The notes: generated by a model from the letters alone, not told the origin. 64,000 nucleotides of DNA from Agromyces sp. NDB4Y10 (GCF_001620055.1 NZ_LQGY01000039.1:1-64000), one strand, 5' to 3'; positions 16,760-27,771 are shown, numbered from the stretch's first letter. Translations and numbers: made by a program.

Positions 16760-18625
16760 ATGCTGGTGCTCGCCGCGAGGCTCCGCGCGCTGCAGCGCGA
16801 GCGGCTCGCGGACGCGCTCCGGACCCGCGAATTCGACGCCGCGGGCGTGCGCGACCTGTTCGACCTCGCCGAGGCGATCACCTCGCACGACTCGATCGAC
16901 CATGCACTGGACCGCCTCGAGCGACCGACCCTCGCGGTCCTCGCGGCGAGCGCCGCCACCGCCGACGACGCGGGGTGGACCTCGAGCGCCCTCGTCGACG
17001 CCGAGCTGGCTCGGCTCGGCGCCGCCGAGCCGCTGGCGGATGACGCGGCATCCGCCCTCGACCGGCTGGATGCCTCGTTGCTCGCGCTGCGCGACGGTGA
17101 CCGCGTGCACGTGCCCGGCGAGGTGCGCGCCCGCCTGGCCGCACGGCTCGGCGACGACCTGCCCGACGCCGAGGCGCTCGCCGCGCCCGCACCGCCGGTG
17201 GCCGTGCGGGCCGACCGCCCCGACCACGGCCTGCTCGAGCGTCGCGCGGCCGAGGCCGCGTACGCGACGGTCGCCGCGACCGCCGAGCTGCTCGCCGGAC
17301 TCGCCGCGCAGCCCGCGCGCGAACTCGCGAAGGGCGGGCTCGCACTGCCCGACGCCAAGCGACTCGCCGAGGCGACCGGCGTCGACCTCGCCGAGCTCCC
17401 CCGGCTCGTCCGTCGCGCCATCGAGGCCGGCCTCGTCATGCGAGACGGTCCCGTGTGGCTCGAGTCGGACCGCGGCGCCGAGTGGGCGATGAACGCCACC
17501 GCGGCGCGCTGGACCCGCCTCGCCGAGTCGTGGCGCGAACGCATCCCGGCCGCGCTGCGCGACCTCGTCGTGCGCCGCAGCGAGGGGCTCAGCGCGAGCT
17601 CGGTGCGCGACGACGCGACCTGGTACTACCCCGGCGGCGGCCGCTGGCTCGCCGACGGCCTCGATCGACTGCTCGAGGACGCCGAGGCGCTCGGCCTGGC
17701 GGTCGCGGGCGAGCCCGTCGAGACGGCGCGTCTCGTGCTCGCGGGCGATCTCACGGGCGCGGCCGAACGCCTCGCGCGGCACTTCCCCCACCAGGTCGAC
17801 CGCGTCTACGTGCAGCACGACCTGACGATCGTCTCGCCGGGCCCCCTCGAGCCGTCGCTCGACGCGCGGCTGCGCGGCTTCGCCGACGTCGAGGGGCGCG
17901 ACCTGGCCTCGAGCTACCGGGTGACCGCGGCATCCGTCAATCGCGCACTCGCCGCGGGCGAGACCGCCGAATCCATCCGCTCGTTCCTCGAGTCCATCTC
18001 GCTGACCGGCATCCCGCAGCCGCTCGAGTACCTCGTGGGCGAGTCGGCGGCGCGATTCGGCAGCGTGCGGGTGAGCGCGGCGGATGCCTCCGACGCCCCC
18101 GCTCGTTCGTCCGTCCGCTCGGACGACGCGCAGCTGATCGGCACCCTCGCGGTCGACCAGTCGCTCTCGGCGCTCGGCCTGCGCCAGGCCGGGCCGCACC
18201 GCCTGATGTCCCGCTTCCCGCCGGACGTCGTGTTCTGGGGTCTCAGCGACGCCCGCTACCCCGTCGCCGCGGAGGACGCGCAGGGCCGCATCATCCGGCT
18301 GCGCCGCCACCACGTGGGCCACGTCCCGGCTGCGGCGCCCCGCTCCGATCCGATCGAGGACCTGCTCGACCGGATCGCCGAGGCCGACGCGGGCGGGGGA
18401 ACCGAGCAGGCGTGGCTCGCGCGCCAGCTCGAGGCCGCGGCCCGGGCGAAGGAGACCCTGACCGTGACCGTGCGGATGCCCGGCGGCGACACGGCCGACT
18501 ACCTGCTGGCGCCCGCGAGCGTCGCGAACGGACGACTGCGCGCCCGCGACCGCAAGGCCGACATCGAGCGCACCCTCCCGATCTCGGCGATCGCCGCGGT
18601 CGCTCCGGCGCCCGCCGGCAGTTGA
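16760..18625 (+). CDS. Helicase-associated protein (XPB partner type)
   Basis: A 621-residue protein of the actinobacterial family encoded next to the XPB helicase. The N-terminal half is helical with repeated winged-helix-like segments (LARLGAAEPLADDAASALDRL, AIEAGLVMRDGPVWLES). The C-terminal half carries the helicase_C_3-type region (RVYVQHDLTIVSPGPLEP, ASSYRVTAASVNRALAAGET). It contains no Walker motifs. It probably loads or regulates the XPB-like enzyme, which follows on the same strand after 69 bases. Confidence 0.85.
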   Translation: MLVLAARLRALQRERLADALRTREFDAAGVRDLFDLAEAITSHDSIDHALDRLERPTLAVLAASAATADDAGWTSSALVDAELARLGAAEPLADDAASALDRLDASLLALRDGDRVHVPGEVRARLAARLGDDLPDAEALAAPAPPVAVRADRPDHGLLERRAAEAAYATVAATAELLAGLAAQPARELAKGGLALPDAKRLAEATGVDLAELPRLVRRAIEAGLVMRDGPVWLESDRGAEWAMNATAARWTRLAESWRERIPAALRDLVVRRSEGLSASSVRDDATWYYPGGGRWLADGLDRLLEDAEALGLAVAGEPVETARLVLAGDLTGAAERLARHFPHQVDRVYVQHDLTIVSPGPLEPSLDARLRGFADVEGRDLASSYRVTAASVNRALAAGETAESIRSFLESISLTGIPQPLEYLVGESAARFGSVRVSAADASDAPARSSVRSDDAQLIGTLAVDQSLSALGLRQAGPHRLMSRFPPDVVFWGLSDARYPVAAEDAQGRIIRLRRHHVGHVPAAAPRSDPIEDLLDRIAEADAGGGTEQAWLARQLEAAARAKETLTVTVRMPGGDTADYLLAPASVANGRLRARDRKADIERTLPISAIAAVAPAPAGS

Positions 18626-18694
18626 GTCCGCGTCGAGGCGCCGAGGCGACCGCTCCGGGTGACCTCGGAGGATCCGGGCATAGACTGGTCCGCT

Positions 18695-20335
18695 ATGTCA
18701 GACGGCCCCCTGATCGTCCAGAGCGACCGCACCGTGCTCCTCGAGGTGGCGCACCCGCTCGCCGAGGACGCGAGGCACGACCTCGCGATCTTCGCCGAGC
18801 TCGAACGCGCGCCCGAGCACATCCACACGTACCGCATCACGCGGCTCGGACTGTGGAACGCGCGCGCGGCCGGACACACGGCCGAGGACATGCTCGGCAC
18901 GCTCGAGCGGTATGCGAAGTTCCCCGTGCCGCAGACCGTGGCCGTCGACATGCGCGAGACGGTCGGGAGGTACGGCCGGCTGGTGGTCGACCGCACGGAT
19001 GACGGCGCACTGCGGCTCCGCAGCGACGACCTCGCGGTGCTCACGGAGGTCGCGGGCGCCAAGCGCATCGCGCCCCTGCTCACCGAACGCATCGACGAGG
19101 CCAGCTTCCTCGTCGAGGCGTGGGCGCGCGGGCAGCTCAAGCAGGAACTCGTGAAGCTGGGCTGGCCGGCCGAGGACCTCGCCGGCTACACGCCCGGCAC
19201 GCCGCATCCGATCGACCTCGAGCAGAACGGATGGCACCTGCGCGACTACCAGCAGAAGGCCGTCGACAACTTCTTCGACGGCGGCTCGGGCGTCGTCGTC
19301 CTGCCGTGCGGCGCGGGCAAGACCCTCGTCGGCGCGGGCGCGATGGCGACCGCGAAGACCACGACGCTCATCCTCGTCACGAACACCGTGTCGGCGCGGC
19401 AGTGGCGCGACGAGCTGCTGAAGCGCACGTCGCTCACCGCCGACGAGATCGGCGAGTACTCGGGCCAGGTCAAGGAGATCAAGCCCGTCACCATCGCGAC
19501 CTACCAGATCCTGACGGCGAAGCGGAAGGGCGAGTACGCCCACCTCGCGCTCCTCGACGCGCTCGACTGGGGCCTCGTGGTCTACGACGAGGTGCACCTG
19601 CTGCCCGCGCCGGTGTTCAAGCTCACGGCCGAGCTGCAGGCGCGCCGCCGCCTCGGGCTGACCGCGACCCTGGTCCGCGAGGACGGGCGGGAGGGCGACG
19701 TCTTCTCGCTCATCGGGCCCAAGCGCTTCGACGCGCCGTGGAAGGAGATCGAGGCGCAGGGCTTCATCTCCCCCGCGGCCTGCTACGAGGTGCGCATCGA
19801 CCTGCCGCAGTCCGAGCGGCTCGCGTACGCGGCATCCGCCGACGACGAGCGATACCGGCTGGCGGCCACCGCGCCGGCCAAGCTCGGAGTGGTGAAGGAA
19901 CTCGTGGCGCGGCACGCGGGCGAGCGGATCCTCGTCATCGGCCAGTACCTCGACCAGATCGAGGAGCTCGCCGACGCGCTCGGCGCACCCCAGCTGACCG
20001 GCGCGACTCCGGTCGACGAGCGCGAGCGGCTGTTCCAGGAGTTCCGCGACGGGACCACGCCGGTGCTGGTCGTGTCGAAGGTCGCGAACTTCTCGGTCGA
20101 CCTGCCCGAGGCGACCGTCGCCATCCAGGTCTCGGGCTCGTTCGGCTCGCGGCAGGAGGAGGCGCAGCGACTCGGACGCCTGCTGCGGCCGAAGGAGTCG
20201 GGTCTCTCGGCCAACTTCTACACCCTGGTCGCGCGCGACACGGTCGACCAGGACTTCGCGCAGAACCGGCAGCGCTTCCTCGCCGAGCAGGGTTACTCGT
20301 ACACGATCCTCGACGCGCACGCCCTGGCGGCCTGA
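18695..20335 (+). CDS. XPB/Ssl2-type DNA repair helicase
   Basis: A 546-residue SF2 helicase. The N-terminal domain (PLIVQSDRTVLLEVAHPLAE) is the bacterial XPB damage-recognition-like part. The motor has motif I LPCGAGKTLVG (~203), motif II DEVH (298-301), motif III LTATLVRED and motif VI QEEAQRLGRLLRPK (~490). It unwinds DNA 3' to 5' in repair. TAGACT at 18681-18686 lies eight bases before the ATG, pointing to leaderless transcription and its own promoter despite the upstream partner gene. Confidence 0.95.
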   Translation: MSDGPLIVQSDRTVLLEVAHPLAEDARHDLAIFAELERAPEHIHTYRITRLGLWNARAAGHTAEDMLGTLERYAKFPVPQTVAVDMRETVGRYGRLVVDRTDDGALRLRSDDLAVLTEVAGAKRIAPLLTERIDEASFLVEAWARGQLKQELVKLGWPAEDLAGYTPGTPHPIDLEQNGWHLRDYQQKAVDNFFDGGSGVVVLPCGAGKTLVGAGAMATAKTTTLILVTNTVSARQWRDELLKRTSLTADEIGEYSGQVKEIKPVTIATYQILTAKRKGEYAHLALLDALDWGLVVYDEVHLLPAPVFKLTAELQARRRLGLTATLVREDGREGDVFSLIGPKRFDAPWKEIEAQGFISPAACYEVRIDLPQSERLAYAASADDERYRLAATAPAKLGVVKELVARHAGERILVIGQYLDQIEELADALGAPQLTGATPVDERERLFQEFRDGTTPVLVVSKVANFSVDLPEATVAIQVSGSFGSRQEEAQRLGRLLRPKESGLSANFYTLVARDTVDQDFAQNRQRFLAEQGYSYTILDAHALAA

Positions 20336-20390
20336 GGCTCGGCGGGCATCCGCCGGTCGGGGCCCGCTGCGTCTTCTCCGGTGAGGCGCG

Positions 20391-21095
20391 CTACGTCTCG
20401 TCGACGCGGTCGGCACGCCCGCGCCCGGCGCGCCGGCCGACCCACCAGGCGAGCCGATCGAGCAGGATCACGAGCGCCGAGAGCACGGAGATGTACACGA
20501 GCACCTCGAGCATCGCCACGAACGAACCGAGCGCGCCGAGCTCGTCGGTGTCGAGGAACGGGTAGGGGAAGCGGTCGGGGACCTCCGGCAGCGCGAGGGC
20601 GCGCCAGAGGAAGATCATCCCGTACGCGAACGGGTACAGCACCCACCATCCGATGTCGCGCCAGCGGACGACGCGGTGCGGCCCGAACAGCACCCAGTCC
20701 ACGAGCACCATCACGGGGACCACGTAGTGCACCGCGAAGAGCGCCCGCTCCGACAGCTGCTCGCGCGGGTCCTCGACGAACAGGCCCGGGATCGGATTCG
20801 CCAGGTCGTTCAGCAGCACGTGCGACACGATCATGGTCGTGAGGATCCAGACCGTGACGCCGCCGCGCAGGCGCGGTGCGGGTGTCGCCGTCGTGGCGCG
20901 CCGCACCATCCAGTACAGCGCCGCGGCGTAGTAGCCGAAGACGATGACGTTGCTCTGCGTCGTGAAGTACGCCAGGCGCCGTTCCGCGGCGATGAGTCCC
21001 CAGAGCACCACGACGACGATCGCGACGCGCCACCAGAATTGCGGGGTCGCCCACACGTTCACGCGACGCTCCTCGCGCGTCCCGGGGTCGCTCAT
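20391..21095 (-). CDS. Pr6Pr-family membrane protein
   Basis: A 234-residue integral membrane protein with about six helices (WWRVAIVVVVLWGLIAAE, VTVWILTTMIVSHVLLNDL, HYVVPVMVLVDWVLFGPHR, WWVLYPFAYGMIFLWRAL). The conserved HYVVP...DW and YPFAY segments match the Pr6Pr family, related to FAR-17a/AIG1 proteins. Substrate unknown. ATG at 21095 follows the conserved length; the frame upstream looks non-coding. Convergent with the XPB gene. Confidence 0.85.
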   Translation of the reverse strand: MSDPGTREERRVNVWATPQFWWRVAIVVVVLWGLIAAERRLAYFTTQSNVIVFGYYAAALYWMVRRATTATPAPRLRGGVTVWILTTMIVSHVLLNDLANPIPGLFVEDPREQLSERALFAVHYVVPVMVLVDWVLFGPHRVVRWRDIGWWVLYPFAYGMIFLWRALALPEVPDRFPYPFLDTDELGALGSFVAMLEVLVYISVLSALVILLDRLAWWVGRRAGRGRADRVDET

Positions 21096-21193
21096 CGCCT
21101 GTTCCGACGCCTCGATCGCCACCCGGTCACCCTCCTCGTCGAGCGGTCGCCGCGCGCGCCGCAGGCCGAATCTAGGCACGCGCCCGGCCACTG

Positions 21194-21955
21194 TCAACCG
21201 GCCCGGCCGTAGCGGAGGAACAGCATCCGCTCCCCCGCGATCGCGTGCACGAGGCGCATGCGGCGGGCGACCTCGTGCGCCGACGACGCCGTGCGCGGCG
21301 CGTCGCCCGCGACGATCGTCGGACTGAGCGTGAGGCACGTCTCATCGACGAGGTCGGCCTCGGCGAGCGCGCCGTACAGGCCGGGACCGCCCTCGCAGAG
21401 CACGGACGGCATGCCGCGAGCGGCCAGCTCGTCGAGCGCCCCTCCCAGGTCGACGCGGTGCTCGCCCGAGACGATCACGTCGGCGACCTCCGCGAGCGCC
21501 GCGCGGCGGTCGGCGGGCGCGTGCTCGGACGTGACGACGAGCGGTCGCGCGACGGCGTCCGTGAAGAACGGATGCCGCGGCGGGAGCCCCAGCCGCGAGG
21601 AGACCACGGCGAACCTGGGCTGCGGTTCGCGGCCGCGCGCGGTCCGCCATGCGGCATCCGCGTCGACCACGGCGGCGCCGCCGTAGCCCTCTGCTTCGAC
21701 CGTGCCGGCGCCGACGAGCACCACGTCGGCGTGCGAGCGGAGGACCGACAGCAGTCGCTGGTCCTCGTGGTCGCCGAGGCTGCCGCTGCGTCCGCCGAGC
21801 GTCGCCGCGCCGTCGAGGCTCGCGACCATGTTCACGCGGCAGAACGCCTCGGCGCCCGGCGCGCCCGCGTCGACCACGTCGACCGCGTAGGCGGCGTGCA
21901 TGCGGTCGGCGTCGAAGCGCGCCCGGCCGGGGCCGACGGATGCCGCGGCGCTCAT
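21194..21955 (-). CDS. RibD C-terminal-type (pyrimidine) reductase
   Basis: A 253-residue stand-alone reductase domain related to dihydrofolate reductase. Motifs are VNMVASLDGAATLGGRSGS, DVVLVGAGTVEAEGYGG and SVLCEGGPGLYGALAEADL. In riboflavin synthesis the family uses NADPH to reduce the ribosylamino-pyrimidine. Without a deaminase domain it may serve that step or a related pterin reduction. It overlaps folP by four bases, which supports a folate/pterin setting. Confidence 0.85.
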   Translation of the reverse strand: MSAAASVGPGRARFDADRMHAAYAVDVVDAGAPGAEAFCRVNMVASLDGAATLGGRSGSLGDHEDQRLLSVLRSHADVVLVGAGTVEAEGYGGAAVVDADAAWRTARGREPQPRFAVVSSRLGLPPRHPFFTDAVARPLVVTSEHAPADRRAALAEVADVIVSGEHRVDLGGALDELAARGMPSVLCEGGPGLYGALAEADLVDETCLTLSPTIVAGDAPRTASSAHEVARRMRLVHAIAGERMLFLRYGRAG

Positions 21956-22878
21956 GCCACGCCGCCGGGCATGTTGTGCTCGAGGAACGCGGGCTCGCGC
22001 CACCCCTCGATGGCCTCGACCATGCGGACCGCGTCGACGGTCTCGCGCACGTTGTGCACCCGGACGATGCGGGCGCCCCGGCCGATGCAGTACACGGCGG
22101 CGGCGAGCGACCCGGCGAGGCGGTCCCGACGGTCGCGGCGACCCAGGCTCTCGCCGACGAAGTCCTTGTTCGACAGCGCCACGAGCAGGGGCGGCCCGAT
22201 CGACGCGATCTCGTCGAGCCTCCGCGTGAGCGCCAACGAATGCCGGGTGTTCTTGTTCAGGTCGTGGCCCGGGTCGATCACGATCCGCTCCGGCGGCACC
22301 CCGTGCGCGAGCGCGAGGTCGATGCGTTCCCGCAGGAACGTCGACACCTCGGCCACCACGTCGCCGTAGGTCGGCGCGGGGTGCGGCGTGCGCGGCGCGG
22401 CGCGGCTGTGGGTGATGACGATCGTGGCATCGCTGTCGGCGACGACGTCGGCCATGGCGGGGTCGTGGATGCCGGTGGTGTCGTTGATGACGTGCGCGCC
22501 CGCGTCGATGGCGCGGCGGGCGACCTCGGGCTGGAACGTGTCGACCGAGACGACCGCGGCCGTACCCGCGAGCGCCGCGACGACCGGCACGACCCGGTCC
22601 GCCTCCTCGTCGACGGGCACGGGCGGACCGGGCGCGAACTTCGCCCCGCCGATGTCGACCCAGTCGGCCCCCTCGTCGAGGGCGGCGTGCGCGGCGGCGA
22701 CCGCCCGGTCCAGCTCGAACGTGGCACCCCGGTCGTAGAACGAGTCCGGCGTGCGGTTCACGATCGCCATGACCGCGACCTGACGCGAGAAGTCGAACTC
22801 GCGCGGGCCGATCCGGCGACGACCGACGGCCGTCATCGGAGGCTCCCCCGGACCTGCGCCGGTCTCTTCACGCGCCAT
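21952..22878 (-). CDS. folP: Dihydropteroate synthase
   Basis: Condenses pABA with the pterin pyrophosphate to dihydropteroate. The family signatures are VAVMAIVNRTPDSFYDRG, GADWVDIGGAKFAPG, VSVDTFQPEVA, IVIDPGHDLNKNTRHSL and ARIVRVHNV. About 308 residues from ATG at 22878, or 294 from ATG at 22836; neither has a strong ribosome site. The segment DIGGAKFAPG replaces the usual DIGGESTRPG, a divergence seen in FolP2-like proteins, so catalytic activity should not be assumed. Confidence 0.88.
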   Translation of the reverse strand: MAREETGAGPGEPPMTAVGRRRIGPREFDFSRQVAVMAIVNRTPDSFYDRGATFELDRAVAAAHAALDEGADWVDIGGAKFAPGPPVPVDEEADRVVPVVAALAGTAAVVSVDTFQPEVARRAIDAGAHVINDTTGIHDPAMADVVADSDATIVITHSRAAPRTPHPAPTYGDVVAEVSTFLRERIDLALAHGVPPERIVIDPGHDLNKNTRHSLALTRRLDEIASIGPPLLVALSNKDFVGESLGRRDRRDRLAGSLAAAVYCIGRGARIVRVHNVRETVDAVRMVEAIEGWREPAFLEHNMPGGVA

Positions 22879-22990
22879 GACGCGAGTCTCCCACGCCCGG
22901 AGCGCCCGGACGGCGCTCATGGCATCCGCTCGTCGCCCGTTCGAGCGATTCCCAGCCAAGTTCCAGCCCACGCGCAGGAGAATCGGGGGC

Positions 22991-23683
22991 ATGAGCGACG
23001 GACCTCGAATCCTCATCGTCGACGACGAGCCCAACATCCGCGATCTCCTCACGACCAGCCTCCGCTTCGCCGGCTTCGCGGTGCGCGCCGTGGCCAACGG
23101 CGCGCAGACGATCTCCGCGGTGCTCGAGGAGGAGCCCGACCTCATCATCCTCGACGTGATGCTGCCCGACATGAACGGCTTCGGCGTGACCAAGCGCCTG
23201 AGGTCTGCCGGCTACACCGCGCCGATCCTCTTCCTCACCGCGAAGGACGACACCGAGGACAAGATCACCGGCCTCACCGTCGGCGGTGACGACTACGTCA
23301 CCAAGCCCTTCAGCCTCGACGAGATCGTCGCGCGCATCCGCGCCATCCTGCGCCGCACCATGCACGCCGAGGAGGACGCGGTGATCCGCACCGGCGAGCT
23401 CACCATGGACCAGGACACGCACGAGGTGCTCGTGGGCGACACCCCGGTCGAGCTCTCCCCCACCGAGTTCAAGCTGCTGCGCTACCTCATGCTGAACCCG
23501 AACCGGGTGCTCTCCAAGGCGCAGATCCTCGACCACGTCTGGGAGTACGACTTCAACGGCGACGCCGGCATCGTCGAGAGCTACATCTCGTACCTGCGCC
23601 GCAAGCTCGACCAGCACTCCTCCGAGCCGCTCATCCAGACCAAGCGCGGCTTCGGCTACATGCTGAAGTCGTCGAAGCCGTAG
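22991..23683 (+). CDS. OmpR-family response regulator (MprA/TrcR-like)
   Basis: A 230-residue regulator. The receiver has acidic residues DDE (11-13), phospho-acceptor Asp55 (LIILDVMLP) and Lys in VTKPFS. The C-terminal winged helix has ELSPTEFKLLRYLMLNPN and GYMLKSSKP at the end. AGGAG at 22976-22980 precedes the ATG at 22991. Paired with the downstream kinase. Target genes cannot be told from the sequence. Confidence 0.92.
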   Translation: MSDGPRILIVDDEPNIRDLLTTSLRFAGFAVRAVANGAQTISAVLEEEPDLIILDVMLPDMNGFGVTKRLRSAGYTAPILFLTAKDDTEDKITGLTVGGDDYVTKPFSLDEIVARIRAILRRTMHAEEDAVIRTGELTMDQDTHEVLVGDTPVELSPTEFKLLRYLMLNPNRVLSKAQILDHVWEYDFNGDAGIVESYISYLRRKLDQHSSEPLIQTKRGFGYMLKSSKP

Positions 23684-23725
23684 CCCAGCGCCGGTACAGG
23701 GTGCCTGCGTAGACTCGCCGACGCC

Positions 23726-25552
23726 ATGCATCAGAGCCTCGCCGACCGCTGGAGCCGCGTCTCGCTCCGCACCAAGATCACGGGCGTCACCGTGCTCATG
23801 CTGACGCTCGGGCTCCTCGTGTCCGGCATCGGCACCGCGGCGATGCTGCGCACCTACGTCGAGGCGCAGCTCGAGTCCAAGCTCAGCGCCATCGCGTCCG
23901 GCGACCTCGACAAGTACTTCGACGGCGGACCGGGCTCCGGCCGCGACGCCGGCGGCCTGGACTTCAGCGACGCGAACGACGACGTGTTCATCGCGCTGTA
24001 CGACGCGCGCACGGGCGAGTTCCGCGACCACAACTGGAAGGACCGCGACCCGTCGACCTACCCGATGCTGCCGGAGCGGCTGACGCAGGGCGAGGTGTAC
24101 GCGTGGAACTCCAGCGGGGGCTTCCGCGTCTTCTCCCTCTACGACGCCGGCGGCGAGCCGACGTTCCGGGGCGTCTACGCGGTGGTGACGGCCGACCAGC
24201 AGGGCGGGCTCGCGCCGATCATCGTCGCGATCTCCTCGCGCGACACCGAGCGGATCCTCGCGGCGTACCTGACGATCTTCCTCGGCTTCGGCCTCGGCGT
24301 CGTGCTCGTCGGCGCGCTGCTCACCCGGATGCTCGTGACCTCGACGTTCGCTCCCCTGCGGGAGGTCGAGCGCACGGCGGCCGCGATCGCCGACGGCGAC
24401 TTCGGCCAGCGGCTCGGCGGCGCGACGCCCAACACCGAGGTGGGCCGGCTGAATCGCTCGCTCAACACGATGCTGAACCGCATCGACCGGGCGTTCCGCG
24501 ACCGCGCACGCACGATCGACCAGATGCGGCGATTCGTCGGCGACGCGTCCCACGAGCTCCGCACGCCGCTCGTGTCCGTGCGGGGCTACGCCGAGCTCTA
24601 CCGGATGGGCGCGCTGCAGACCCCCGAGGACGTCGCGCAGGCGATGGACCGGATCGAGAAGGAGGCCATCCGGATGGGCGGCCTCGTCGAGGACCTGCTC
24701 GCCCTCGCACGCCTCGACGAGGCGAAGCCGCTCGACCTCGCCGAGGTCGACCTGGTGCCGCTTGCACGCGATGCCGCGCTCGACGCGATGGCCGCGAACC
24801 CCGGCCGCGTGGTGACGGTGATCGCGCCCGAGGAGGTGCGAACGGGCTCGAACGACACGGTGCCGGCCGACGTCGAGGTCGACCTCGATTCCGCGACGAC
24901 GCGTCCCGGTGGCGCGATGGCGCTCGCCGGCGCGACGCTCGCGCGCCTCCGGGGACGCCGCACGCCGACCTCGTCCGAGAACGGCGGGCGCACCCGACGC
25001 GGTCGCGGGTCGCGCGGGGCCGCGACGCGCACGGGCGAGCTGGCCCTGCCCGCGGCCACCCGCACGGGCGACCTGGCCGCACCCACGCGCACCGGCGAGC
25101 TCTCGGTACCCGCCGCCGGCGGCCAGTCCGGCGAGGCGCCCATCGTCCCGGTCCGCCGCGCGGTGGTCCTGGCCGAGGAGAACAAGGTCCGGCAGGTCAT
25201 CACCAACCTCATGGGCAACGCCATGCGCTTCACCCCCGAGGACAGCCCGATCGAGATCCGCGTCTCGGTGGACGACGCGGCCGAGCGCGCGGTACTCGAG
25301 ATCATCGACCACGGCGAGGGCATCCCGCCGCAGATCCGCGAGAAGATCTTCCAGCGCTTCTGGCGGGCCGACACCTCGCGCACGCGCGAGACGGGCGGAT
25401 CGGGCCTGGGACTGGCGATCGTCTCCTCGATCGTGAGCGCGCACAACGGCCAGGTCGACGTGGTCGAGACGCCCGGTGGCGGCGCGACCTTCCGCGTGGC
25501 GCTGCCCCTGGCGGGCTCGTCGGCGGCGCCGCACCCGGTCGCGACCTCCTGA
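23726..25552 (+). CDS. Sensor histidine kinase with repeat-containing insertion
   Basis: A 608-residue membrane kinase. TM1 is near 20-45, an extracytoplasmic sensor spans ~45-175 and TM2 ~180-205, followed by HAMP. The phospho-acceptor is His276 (GDASHELRTPLVSVRGY) and the ATPase has N (TNLMGNAMRF), D (IIDHGEGIPP) and G (GGSGLGLAIV) boxes. Between the DHp region and the N box is a ~105-residue insertion (~371-478), rich in Arg/Thr/Gly, with three degenerate repeats ATRTGELALPA, ATRTGDLAAP and TRTGELSVPA. TAGACT at 23710-23715 suggests its own near-leaderless promoter. Confidence 0.92.
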   Translation: MHQSLADRWSRVSLRTKITGVTVLMLTLGLLVSGIGTAAMLRTYVEAQLESKLSAIASGDLDKYFDGGPGSGRDAGGLDFSDANDDVFIALYDARTGEFRDHNWKDRDPSTYPMLPERLTQGEVYAWNSSGGFRVFSLYDAGGEPTFRGVYAVVTADQQGGLAPIIVAISSRDTERILAAYLTIFLGFGLGVVLVGALLTRMLVTSTFAPLREVERTAAAIADGDFGQRLGGATPNTEVGRLNRSLNTMLNRIDRAFRDRARTIDQMRRFVGDASHELRTPLVSVRGYAELYRMGALQTPEDVAQAMDRIEKEAIRMGGLVEDLLALARLDEAKPLDLAEVDLVPLARDAALDAMAANPGRVVTVIAPEEVRTGSNDTVPADVEVDLDSATTRPGGAMALAGATLARLRGRRTPTSSENGGRTRRGRGSRGAATRTGELALPAATRTGDLAAPTRTGELSVPAAGGQSGEAPIVPVRRAVVLAEENKVRQVITNLMGNAMRFTPEDSPIEIRVSVDDAAERAVLEIIDHGEGIPPQIREKIFQRFWRADTSRTRETGGSGLGLAIVSSIVSAHNGQVDVVETPGGGATFRVALPLAGSSAAPHPVATS

Positions 25553-25678
25553 GCCCGACGGGCCGGTCCTCCGGGGCCACGACCGCTCCTCCCCACCTCT
25601 CCCGCGGGCGCGATCGGGCAACGGATGCCGCGGCACCCGCCGTGCCCCCGGTCGCGCCCGCGTAGCGTCCGACGGGCA

Positions 25679-25697
25679 CCCCGGGAGGTTCCCGGGG
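25679..25697. other. Hairpin upstream of the WXG100 gene
   Basis: CCCCGGGA-GGT-TCCCGGGG, a perfect 8-bp stem, ends 21 bases before the ATG. It may terminate the kinase message or lie in the WXG100 leader. Nothing else is seen between 25553 and 25718. Confidence 0.5.
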
Positions 25698-25718
25698 CTC
25701 CCGACGAGAGGACCATCC

Positions 25719-26009
25719 ATGACCCGATACCAGGTCGACAGCGAGCAGGTCGCGGCGGCGACCGCGAGTGCGCAGGGCACGATCGGACGCATCCAGTCGG
25801 AGATCGCGTCGCTCGTCGCCCAGCTGACGGGCCTGCAGGCCTCGTGGTCGGGCCAGGCGGCGACGGCGTTCCAGGCGGCGGTGACCGACTGGCGCGCCAC
25901 GCAGCAGCAGGTCGAGCAGAGCCTCGCGGGGCTGAGCCAGGCGCTCGGCGCGGCGGCGTCGCACTACGCCGACGCCGAGTCGGCCAACGCCCGGCTGTTC
26001 CTGCGCTGA
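25719..26009 (+). CDS. WXG100-family (ESAT-6-like) protein, orphan
   Basis: A 96-residue helical hairpin with the WxG turn at QASWSGQAATAFQ and a C-terminal helix (YADAESANARLFLR). Family members are exported as dimers by ESX/type VII systems. The usual C-terminal export motif YxxxD/E can be read as YADAE. No EccC ATPase or other ESX gene is in the window, so it either uses a secretion system encoded elsewhere or has an intracellular role. Followed by a strong terminator. Confidence 0.9.
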   Translation: MTRYQVDSEQVAAATASAQGTIGRIQSEIASLVAQLTGLQASWSGQAATAFQAAVTDWRATQQQVEQSLAGLSQALGAAASHYADAESANARLFLR

Positions 26010-26026
26010 GCGCTCGGCACGACGAC

Positions 26027-26056
26027 GAAGGGCGCCTCCCGGAGGAGGCGCCCTTC
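26027..26056. terminator. Bidirectional terminator
   Basis: A perfect 13-bp stem (26027-26039 with 26044-26056) and CGGA loop between the convergent WXG100 and groEL genes. Confidence 0.88.
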
Positions 26057-26078
26057 GCGCGTGGTGGTGCCGTGCGGA

Positions 26079-27740
<1,662 letters not shown>

Positions 27741-27767
27741 TTAGCACTCAAAACGAGTGAGTGCTAA
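27741..27767. promoter_or_regulatory. CIRCE element (HrcA operator)
   Basis: A perfect inverted repeat TTAGCACTC-N9-GAGTGCTAA between the groEL promoter and start. It indicates heat-shock control of groEL by the HrcA repressor. Confidence 0.97.
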
Positions 27768-27771
27768 AGCG

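Noticed and set aside
22868-25900. 1,010-residue minus-strand frame across the two-component genes
   Set aside because: Shadow of the response regulator and kinase; no domain, Arg/Asp/Val-rich in a way typical of antisense frames.
25719-26009. ESX/type VII locus
   Set aside because: Only one WXG100 gene; no EccC, EccD or PE/PPE-like genes.
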